A stretch of DNA of 13,716 nucleotides from Acidobacteriota bacterium (GTDB lineage Bacteria > Acidobacteriota > Aminicenantia > UBA2199), in contig JAKAGC010000033.1 of assembly GCA_021817755.1 (NCBI GenBank), positions 1 to 13,716 of the forward strand. The letters run 5' to 3'. Numbering within the stretch: position 1 is the first letter of the stretch; each line of letters opens with the position of its first letter. The notes under the pieces were generated by a model. It was not told where the DNA came from. It saw nothing but the letters and a program-made list of their open reading frames with translations, and did not search any database. A program made the translations under genes and the position numbers. Below are positions 8,448 to 13,716 of the stretch, one piece after another.

Positions 8448-10658
8448 TTAATCTATATCTTTATTCAGGTAAATGTTCAACCAGAACCGAATATCCGAGC
8501 GGATATTTTCGAATCGTTTCTTGCCCCGGATACCGTGGTGGTTTCCAGGGTAGAGCATTAACCGGATATCTTTGTTTGCATCCAATGCTTTATCCACAAA
8601 CTGGATGGTATTTTGCGGGTGTACATTTTCATCCGCCAATCCATGGGTTATACGCAGTATCCCCGTCATTCGGTCCATATAGGTGAATGCCGAACTATTG
8701 ACATACCCTTCGAGGTTTTCCTGCGGAGTACTCATATAACGTTCCGTATAAACCGAATCATAGAGCCTCCAATCGATGACCGGGGAAGCGGATATCCCGT
8801 ATTTGAAATCTTCGGCTCCGTAAGTCAGTGCATAGGCAGCCACATAACCGCCGAAACTGTGGCCTTTGATTCCTATTTTTTCTTGATCGATAAAGGAAAG
8901 CGTTTTCAGGTATTTTACCACCTGGCTGTAATCGTGGATTTCCCATTTTCCTAACTGGCGGTAGACAAAATCCATCCCTTTTTTTCCAAAATGGCCCGAT
9001 GCCCGGTTATCCACAAATACAGTTATAATTCCCTGATCTGCGAGGTAGTATTTTTCAAGTCCCCCTCGATATCCCCCGCCGTAACTATTCTGTACGATCA
9101 TACTGGCAGGACCGCCATATATTGAAATAATGACGGGGTATTTTTTATTTTTATCGAAATTGTAGGGAAGATACCAGACTACGGGTAATTGAAATCCATC
9201 ATCGGTTTTGACGCGGAACAATTCCGGTTTGGCCAATGCGTATTCTTCAATAACCGGTAAATAACTATCTGCGATCTTCCTGATCAGTTTCCCGCGGTTA
9301 TTTCGTATCTCCATTCGAGTGGGAACAGTTAATGAGGAATAGGTATCGATAAAATAAGTGGACCCTGTAGAGGGTTTGATATAATGAGTGCCTTTAAAAT
9401 CAGTTAATTTTGTCAGGTTTTTCCCATGAAAATCGACTTTGTAAAAATCCGTTTCAGTGGAATCCTCTTTCATGGCTGTAAAGTAAACCCATCCTTTCTT
9501 TTCATCCACACTGCCGATCTTATCTACCGACCAGTTCCCGGAGGTTAACTGTTTTTCTTCACCTTTAACCGTAATATAATAGAGGTGAAACCAACCATCT
9601 TTGGAACTTCTGATAAGAAAATCCCCATTGGCCAGTACCTGTGAGTCGCCATCTTCCAGTAGATCGATCCATGTGGGTTGTTTTTCTTCATAAAGGGTTC
9701 GGAGATTTTTTGAAAGAGAATCATATAACAGGATTTTGGAATGGTTTTGGCCCCGGTTCATCCATTCAAAATAGAGAATAGTGCTGTTGGCATTCCACTG
9801 GGGATAAATCAAGTAATGCTCGTTTGGATCATTGACATCCACCCATTGGGTATCCTGTGAATCGAGATTATAAATACCCAGTTTGACTGTCGGGTTATTA
9901 TAGCCGGGTTTCGGGTACCGCATTTTATCCAGTTTTCCATACACCCCATCTTCCACGCCATTATTGAAAAAGTAAAAGAAAGGGACCTGGGATTCATCAA
10001 ATCTCATAAATGCGATTTTTTTACTATCCGGGCTCCACCAGAACGCTTTATACGCACTGCTTCGCCCCAGTATCTCTTCATAATAGACCCATGATGCATA
10101 CCCGTTCAAGATATCGTCGCTTCCATCCCCCGTTGCCCGGATTGTTTTCTGGGTATTAATTTCGTAAATATACAGATTACCTTGTGCAGTATAAGCAATC
10201 CTGGAAGAATCAGGGGAGAAAGTGATATTATGAATACTGTTTTGAGTCGTATCTCCTTTGAAACCGGTTTTAAAAAGGGATTTAACAGTATCATTCAGCC
10301 GGTCGAACAAAAATACTTCGCCTTCCTTCTCGAACAGCAGCCGGGAATAATCCCTCGTCTTATCTTTGGCTTCAAAAAGGGAGAATTGTTTTTCCAATAA
10401 TGACTTATTTTTCCCGAAATCGAAAATAAGAGTGCTTTTACCCGTTAATGCATCGATTTTTGTTAATTGTTGGTTGACTATTTGAAGGTAATGGGAATCA
10501 TCGAGCCAGTTCTCGATAATAGGTAAATCGCCGGTTAGTTTTTCACCTTTGAAAGAAACCACCTGGTCAATGGATATTTTTTTTAATTCCCCTCCATATA
10601 AAAGATTGAGACTAAATAATAAAGTAATAACTGTAAAAAGAAAAAACCATCGTTTCAT
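8448..10658 (-). CDS. Dipeptidyl peptidase IV (S9B prolyl oligopeptidase family), exported
   Basis: The protein has 736 residues, the usual length for bacterial DPP IV. It starts with a signal peptide (MKRWFFLFTVITLLFSLNLLYG). An N-terminal eight-bladed beta-propeller covers about residues 30-480, and an alpha/beta-hydrolase domain follows. The DPP IV hallmark, a pair of glutamates that bind the substrate N-terminus, is E194-E195 in WVYYEEILGRSSAYKAFWW. The catalytic triad is Ser601 in GHSFGGY, Asp676 in HGLADENVHP, and His708 in NHHGIRG. Such enzymes remove X-Pro or X-Ala dipeptides in the periplasm. The frame extends upstream to 10751, but the GGAGG at 10663-10667, four bases before the ATG at 10658, and the signal peptide fix the start. 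It is the first gene of an operon with the C1 peptidase. Confidence 0.95.
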   Translation of the reverse strand: MKRWFFLFTVITLLFSLNLLYGGELKKISIDQVVSFKGEKLTGDLPIIENWLDDSHYLQIVNQQLTKIDALTGKSTLIFDFGKNKSLLEKQFSLFEAKDKTRDYSRLLFEKEGEVFLFDRLNDTVKSLFKTGFKGDTTQNSIHNITFSPDSSRIAYTAQGNLYIYEINTQKTIRATGDGSDDILNGYASWVYYEEILGRSSAYKAFWWSPDSKKIAFMRFDESQVPFFYFFNNGVEDGVYGKLDKMRYPKPGYNNPTVKLGIYNLDSQDTQWVDVNDPNEHYLIYPQWNANSTILYFEWMNRGQNHSKILLYDSLSKNLRTLYEEKQPTWIDLLEDGDSQVLANGDFLIRSSKDGWFHLYYITVKGEEKQLTSGNWSVDKIGSVDEKKGWVYFTAMKEDSTETDFYKVDFHGKNLTKLTDFKGTHYIKPSTGSTYFIDTYSSLTVPTRMEIRNNRGKLIRKIADSYLPVIEEYALAKPELFRVKTDDGFQLPVVWYLPYNFDKNKKYPVIISIYGGPASMIVQNSYGGGYRGGLEKYYLADQGIITVFVDNRASGHFGKKGMDFVYRQLGKWEIHDYSQVVKYLKTLSFIDQEKIGIKGHSFGGYVAAYALTYGAEDFKYGISASPVIDWRLYDSVYTERYMSTPQENLEGYVNSSAFTYMDRMTGILRITHGLADENVHPQNTIQFVDKALDANKDIRLMLYPGNHHGIRGKKRFENIRSDIRFWLNIYLNKDID

Positions 10659-10782
10659 AGCGCCTCCGTAAATAATACTCAATAATCGCGATGATAGAAA
10701 AGAAATTCCCCAAAAACTAATTTCCCGGAGTATTGGTGAAAAGAGGATCACCGAAGGAATCGGGGAATCGATTTTAAATTTT

Positions 10783-10811
10783 ATTATAAACCTTTTTCAT
10801 TAAATATTCAA
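10783..10811 (-). promoter_or_regulatory. Candidate sigma-70 promoter of the DPP IV - C1 peptidase operon
   Basis: On the minus strand TTGAAT (plus 10806-10811) is followed after 17 bases by a consensus TATAAT (10783-10788). A start near 10776 leaves a leader of about 118 bases, long enough to hold regulatory structure: a GGTGA/TCACC pair surrounds positions 10735-10752. Confidence 0.55.
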
Positions 10812-10842
10812 TTCACTGAATGATCTGAGATTCGATACGTTA

Positions 10843-10947
10843 TTAAATTTTGACAAAAACTTCTTTTCCTTCAAAAACAATGGCCAATTTATAAATATCT
10901 TTTATTCCTCTATCGATAAGCTCCGTTTCATATTGCCTATCTTCAAT
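10843..10947 (-). pseudogene. Orphan C-terminal coding remnant, possibly GxxExxY-like
   Basis: On the minus strand, 34 sense codons between an in-frame TAG (10948-10950) and a TAA read as a plausible protein tail, with segments YETELIDRGIKD, YKLAIVFEGKEV and FVKI. There is no start codon or ribosome site. The order (an ELxxRGIK helix, then a VxYkGKxV-like strand) is reminiscent of the GxxExxY family of small nuclease-fold proteins, but the match is by eye and the rest of that family's sequence is missing. It could equally be the tail of another gene deleted in this region. It lies between the DPP IV promoter and a short repeat next to a broken toxin gene, which fits a decayed accessory site. 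Confidence 0.25.
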
Positions 10948-10962
10948 CTATTAAATTTTTTT

Positions 10963-10993
10963 TTAACCACTGATGACGCTGATTTCACTGATT
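10963..10993. repeat. Short degenerate tandem repeat (CTGAT units)
   Basis: The plus strand carries TTAACCACTGATG, then ACGCTGATTT, then CACTGATT: three imperfect units built on an (A/G)CTGAT core. An oligo-T run precedes it (10956-10964). Similar AACCACNGATNACNCNGAT runs are scattered in many bacterial genomes, often near small accessory genes; that recollection is not checked here. The repeat abuts the end of the vapC remnant precisely, so its presence coincides with loss of the toxin gene body. Confidence 0.5.
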
Positions 10994-11061
10994 ATTTCTT
11001 TTTACTATATCTAATATCTCTAAAAGTATTCGATAAGAACACAAGTATCTATAAGAATCAT
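10992..11061 (-). pseudogene. VapC-type PIN-domain toxin, 5' remnant, frameshifted and truncated
   Basis: An ATG overlaps the antitoxin stop codon (ATGA, 11061-11058), the usual coupling of vapBC pairs. The first 13 codons read MILIDTCVLIEYF, which is the PIN-domain N-terminus containing the first acidic metal ligand (D5), and then a TAG follows at 11022-11020. Removing one T from the TTTT run at 11023-11026 would continue the frame as RDIRYSKKK, typical of the next helix of VapC, before a TAA at 10994-10992. After that comes the short repeat at 10963-10993. The remaining hundred or so residues, with the other catalytic acids, are absent. It cannot encode an active nuclease. Confidence 0.7.
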
Positions 11062-11300
11062 CTCCACTGTTTTTCCCGCAGTTCTTTTACAAATCTGTTA
11101 GAATCCTCAATATCAGAAAAAGGAATTACATCATCGAGTGTTTCATCGATTTTCAAATTCAGTTTCCTGGCTAAACCCCTTTTTTTCTTGTTTTCACCCG
11201 ACGGATCGATAAGCACTACTTTAATACGTTTATTATTAAAGCGCCGTGGAATCCGTATTGAATTGTTTTCCACAAGAGCATCGAGAACTATTGTTTCCAT
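11058..11300 (-). CDS. VapB-like antitoxin (orphan)
   Basis: The protein has 80 residues. The N-terminal half (VLDALVENNSIRIPRRF, then KVVLID) resembles the short swapped-hairpin DNA-binding domains of AbrB/VapB-type antitoxins. The C-terminal half is charged and helical, as expected for the toxin-wrapping tail (LDDVIPFSDIEDSNRFVKEL). Identification rests mainly on the overlapping PIN-toxin start immediately downstream. The ATG at 11300 follows a GAGG (plus 11307-11310) by six bases, and the promoter is nearly consensus. With its toxin broken, it may persist as a free repressor or anti-toxin decoy, or simply be decaying. The antitoxin frame itself is intact. Confidence 0.7.
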   Translation of the reverse strand: METIVLDALVENNSIRIPRRFNNKRIKVVLIDPSGENKKKRGLARKLNLKIDETLDDVIPFSDIEDSNRFVKELREKQWR

Positions 11301-11324
11301 ACTATACCTCGAATTCAGTATAGT
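11301..11324. promoter_or_regulatory. Candidate operator: 7-bp perfect inverted repeat over the vapB promoter
   Basis: ACTATAC (11301-11307) and GTATAGT (11318-11324) are perfect inverted repeats separated by 10 bases. The element spans the -10 box, the predicted transcription start, the ribosome site and the base next to the ATG of the antitoxin gene. That is where autoregulating antitoxins usually bind. Binding itself is inferred. Confidence 0.5.
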
Positions 11325-11345
11325 ATTTATTTAAAAAATTGTCAA
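11317..11345 (-). promoter_or_regulatory. Near-consensus sigma-70 promoter of the antitoxin gene
   Basis: On the minus strand a consensus TTGACA (plus 11340-11345) is followed after 17 bases by TATACT (11317-11322, 5/6). The predicted start near 11310 gives a leader of about ten bases, so transcription begins right at the ribosome site. Confidence 0.75.
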
Positions 11346-11438
11346 CACAAAAATTGCATTGAGTTTATTCTCAATTTTAAGTTTTTCAAGCTGAGTGGTA
11401 TATGTAATTTAATTAATTATAAAAAGTTTTTTAGGGGT

Positions 11439-11471
11439 CCAGGGGGCGATTTTGGCAAAAAAGCCCCCAGG
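11439..11471. other. GC-rich hairpin upstream of the CHAT gene
   Basis: Arms CC-A-GGGGGC (11439-11447) and GCCCCC-A-GG (11463-11471) pair with one A/A mismatch. Inside them TTTT (11450-11453) can pair with AAAA (11457-11460) around a GGC loop. The GC block stands out in a very AT-rich intergenic region. It lies upstream of the predicted CHAT promoter and between two divergent genes. It could be a terminator, a protein-binding palindrome or a dispersed repeat element; the sequence alone does not decide. Confidence 0.55.
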
Positions 11472-11505
11472 TATTATATAGTGGATTTAGTTTTTTCAAA
11501 AAAAG

Positions 11506-11534
11506 TTGCATTAAATATTAAGTAATGGTATGAT
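11506..11534 (+). promoter_or_regulatory. Candidate extended -10 promoter of the CHAT-NTPase gene
   Basis: TTGCAT (11506-11511) and TATGAT (11529-11534) are 17 bases apart. The -35 is weak (only TTG matches), but the -10 is 5/6 and is preceded by TGG, giving an extended -10 (TGnTATGAT). A start near 11541 leaves about 30 bases to the ATG. Confidence 0.45.
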
Positions 11535-11571
11535 TTTTTTTAGTACTTTGATGGAAAACGGAAGGAGGAGT

Positions 11572-13716
11572 ATGGTTTATAGAGTCACAATTGAAGAATG
11601 TCAGGAATCCGGTGCATATAATATTACCTGGTTGGATAAGCAGGAGGGAAGGCAGAGCACATTTCAGCAAATCGATAGAGAGATTAAAGAGTTTATGGAG
11701 CAAGTTCAATGGCATGATTCCCGTTATCATAATCAGGTTGGGGAGCGGTTATTTCAGTTTCTTGATGGTAGTAACCGGTATTTAACTATAGCTCTTCAAA
11801 AAGCAAGGGCTCATGCAGAGATTATTGTATTGCAGCTTGTAGCAAAGTCGCCTGTATCTGATTGGCCTTTTGAATTACTCGTGGTGGGCGGGGAATATTT
11901 ATTGCATCGGAGGCTTCATCTTGTACGGTGTGTATCGTCGTGGGGTTCTCAGAAAGAATTACAGCCCGTTAACCGGCCTTTATCCTTGTTATTTATGGCA
12001 TCATCACCTTTAGATATACAGCATGAGCTTGATTATGAGAAAGAGGAAGAGGAAATCTTTAAGATTACGGAGAAGTTGCCCGTTGAAATTGATGTCGAGG
12101 ATTCCGGGTCTTTAACCGGACTTGCAGCCAAACTGGAATTCAAAAAATATGATATTGTGCATCTTTCCGGTCATGCTTATATAGATAGAAATGATACTCC
12201 CTATTTAATCATGGAGGATGAAACCGGTAAAAGGAATGATGTAGATGCAATCACGTTATGGCACAATGGATTGAAAAGCAATCCGCCGACTATTTTATTT
12301 TTGTCAGAGTGTCAGACCGGGCAGGTTCCAATAATTAATCGAGTTCTTTCTGTTGATCCAGGTATATCTTTCGCTCAGTGTTTAGCTCAAAGCGGGGAGA
12401 TACCCATGGTTATTGGTTGGGGTCGTTCTGTTAGCGATATTGAAGCCTCTTTTGCTGAAAAGATATTCTATAAAGAGCTCAGTCGTGGTCAATCGGTTAT
12501 GAAAGCGCTTCAATCTGCGCGGGAGGAGTTGTCTTTAAAATTTAAAGATTTTAAGAAACCCGCATGGCCGCTCTTGCGTGTTTTTGGAAGCGAGATGAAT
12601 CTCCAGGCTCTGGTTACTCCGAATCAAAAGGTTAAACCCAAACCGCATGCCATGGTTCATACCTACCTTAAGCAAAGTCATGTAAAGGTTTTGGAAACAG
12701 GTTTTATCGGGCGCAGGAGGCAGATTCAGCAGAGTTTAACCACATTACTCCATGATGAAGAGAAATTCGGTGTATTGTTCCATGGAGCAGGAGGGTTAGG
12801 CAAGAGTTGCTTAGCCGGGAAATTGTGCAAGCGGTTCCCATCTCATCTTATCGTTATTCATGGCGTGTTAAATGCTTTCACCCTGGATAAGGCACTTAGT
12901 GAAGCATTTCTTTTAAGTGGCGATGAGAAAGGGAGCCAGGTATTATCAGTACAAGAAGAAATGAAGGATAAACTCAAAAAATTGTGTGTGGGTAGTTTTA
13001 AGGAAACGTCTTATCTTATCATTCTCGATGATTTTGAGCAAAATTTCGAAGACCTTCCTATGGTTTCCAACAATTCTCATTGTAAAGACAATCCTACTTC
13101 CCCTTCTGTGCAAAATGTGTCTTGTTCGGAACAGGAACACCTGTTTCTTTTAAAACCGGAAGCTGTTGTATTAATGAAAACCCTATTATATTATTTGCCT
13201 TATGCCGGCAAGATGACTCAAGTCCTCAGTACATCGCGTTACCAGTTCAGGGTGGATAGCGATGACGGGGAAGACCTTGTGGACAAAAGGTTGGAATCGG
13301 TGTGTTTAACGGGTTTTTCCCACACGGAGCAGCAGAAAAAAATCATAGAGCTCCCGCATATCCTCAAATTGCACCAAACCCAAAAAACATTGGGAGAGCA
13401 ATTGGTATCCATGGGCCATGGAAATCCGCGGCTTATGGAGTGGATTGATCAGTTAGTGGGGCAGATGTCCGATGTGGAAATACCTTTGTTGATCGAAGCA
13501 GTAAAAGGTAAACGGGAGGAGTTTATCCAGGAGCATGTATTGCGGCAATTGGTAGAGAGAGCGGGTCAAACTCTTCGTTTATTTTTGCAATCTTTTAGTA
13601 TTTACAGGCAGCCTGTATTTGATGTGGCCGCTCAGTATGTAGTTGAGCCCACGGATATCGATAATTGTGAGCAGTACATGAAACGTGCGGTCAGTTTCGG
13701 GCTCGTCAGATCGGAA
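11572..13716 (+). CDS. CHAT-domain protease fused to STAND (NB-ARC-like) NTPase, 3' end beyond window
   Basis: The frame is open from 11572 to the last base: 715 codons without a stop, so the C-terminus is missing. Residues about 80-345 form a CHAT (caspase-like) peptidase. They contain DWPFELL (97-103), the MASSPLD strand, the catalytic His201 in VHLSGHA and Cys247 in LSECQTG. Residues about 375-640 form a STAND NTPase: a linker motif FIGRRRQI (378-385), Walker A GAGGLGKS (405-412), Walker B LIILDDFEQ (482-490), a sensor-like TSR (554-556) and a GNP motif (617-619). STAND proteins usually end in sensor repeats (TPR, WD40), which would lie downstream. The expected mode is ligand sensing, NTP-driven oligomerisation and activation of the protease, as in prokaryotic immune or death effectors; this is family inference. 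AAGGAGG (11562-11568) sits three bases before the ATG. An in-frame ATG at 11551 lacks a ribosome site. Glutamate codons are about half GAG, unlike the OPT gene. Confidence 0.9.
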   Translation, partial: MVYRVTIEECQESGAYNITWLDKQEGRQSTFQQIDREIKEFMEQVQWHDSRYHNQVGERLFQFLDGSNRYLTIALQKARAHAEIIVLQLVAKSPVSDWPFELLVVGGEYLLHRRLHLVRCVSSWGSQKELQPVNRPLSLLFMASSPLDIQHELDYEKEEEEIFKITEKLPVEIDVEDSGSLTGLAAKLEFKKYDIVHLSGHAYIDRNDTPYLIMEDETGKRNDVDAITLWHNGLKSNPPTILFLSECQTGQVPIINRVLSVDPGISFAQCLAQSGEIPMVIGWGRSVSDIEASFAEKIFYKELSRGQSVMKALQSAREELSLKFKDFKKPAWPLLRVFGSEMNLQALVTPNQKVKPKPHAMVHTYLKQSHVKVLETGFIGRRRQIQQSLTTLLHDEEKFGVLFHGAGGLGKSCLAGKLCKRFPSHLIVIHGVLNAFTLDKALSEAFLLSGDEKGSQVLSVQEEMKDKLKKLCVGSFKETSYLIILDDFEQNFEDLPMVSNNSHCKDNPTSPSVQNVSCSEQEHLFLLKPEAVVLMKTLLYYLPYAGKMTQVLSTSRYQFRVDSDDGEDLVDKRLESVCLTGFSHTEQQKKIIELPHILKLHQTQKTLGEQLVSMGHGNPRLMEWIDQLVGQMSDVEIPLLIEAVKGKREEFIQEHVLRQLVERAGQTLRLFLQSFSIYRQPVFDVAAQYVVEPTDIDNCEQYMKRAVSFGLVRSE

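Noticed and set aside
8444..8954. Plus-strand frames opposite the DPP IV 3' end
   Set aside because: They lie antisense to the catalytic-domain codons of DPP IV and show no independent start signals.
10659..10751. Longer N-terminus of DPP IV starting at 10751
   Set aside because: The signal peptide and GGAGG site point to the ATG at 10658; the extra 31 residues overlap the leader.
10963..10993. CRISPR array
   Set aside because: The repeat units are under 12 bp, contiguous and imperfect, with no spacers and no cas genes in the window.
10933..11334. 133-codon plus-strand frame across the antitoxin gene
   Set aside because: It is antisense to vapB and the vapC remnant, translates the repeat and oligo-T run, and has no ribosome site or recognisable domain.
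11551..11571. Upstream in-frame ATG (11551) as start of the CHAT protein
   Set aside because: No ribosome site precedes it, and the strong AAGGAGG at 11562-11568 is correctly placed for the ATG at 11572.
12946..13140. Minus-strand 64-codon frame within the CHAT gene
   Set aside because: It lies inside the STAND domain coding sequence, has no ribosome site, and is explained by the opposite strand.

Overview
The window looks like a chromosomal segment of a free-living, protein-degrading Gram-negative-type bacterium of moderate-to-low GC. The evidence for an outer membrane is indirect: a lipoprotein peptidase, a Sec-exported C1 peptidase and a Sec-exported DPP IV. The zinc peptidase at 3967-5742 carries the pentapeptide HEISH motif. 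From memory, that form was described for the DPP III of Caldithrix abyssi, so a Calditrichota or other FCB-group bacterium is a reasonable but unproven guess.

Layout. At 49-1281 is a class I methyltransferase with a C-terminal beta-rich domain. From 1431 to 10658 lies a peptide-catabolism block: an OPT oligopeptide transporter (+), a lipoprotein DPP III-like M49 peptidase (-), a DUF401-type integral membrane transporter (+, divergent from the peptidase), and a tight two-gene operon on the minus strand encoding DPP IV followed by a secreted C1B-type cysteine peptidase. Candidate promoters with exactly 17-bp spacers can be placed in front of most of these units, and a perfect terminator hairpin follows the OPT gene. 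The proposed division of labour is extracytoplasmic: DPP IV, the M49 enzyme and the C1 enzyme trim peptides, and OPT imports them. The DUF401 protein may move a related small molecule.

From about 10840 to the end the character changes to an accessory, defence-like region. It holds a short orphan coding remnant, a small degenerate tandem repeat, and a VapB-type antitoxin with a near-consensus promoter and a candidate operator. The partner VapC toxin is visible only as its first 13 codons, frameshifted at a T-run and cut off by the repeat. Divergently, starting at 11572 and running off the window end, is a large open reading frame with no stop codon (715 codons visible). It encodes a caspase-like CHAT protease domain fused to a STAND/NB-ARC-like P-loop NTPase. 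This is the strongest candidate for an uncharacterised immune or signalling protein here. Its codon use (about equal GAG and GAA) contrasts with the OPT gene (essentially only GAA), which suggests separate ancestry.

No rRNA, tRNA, CRISPR array, transposase or integrase was recognised.
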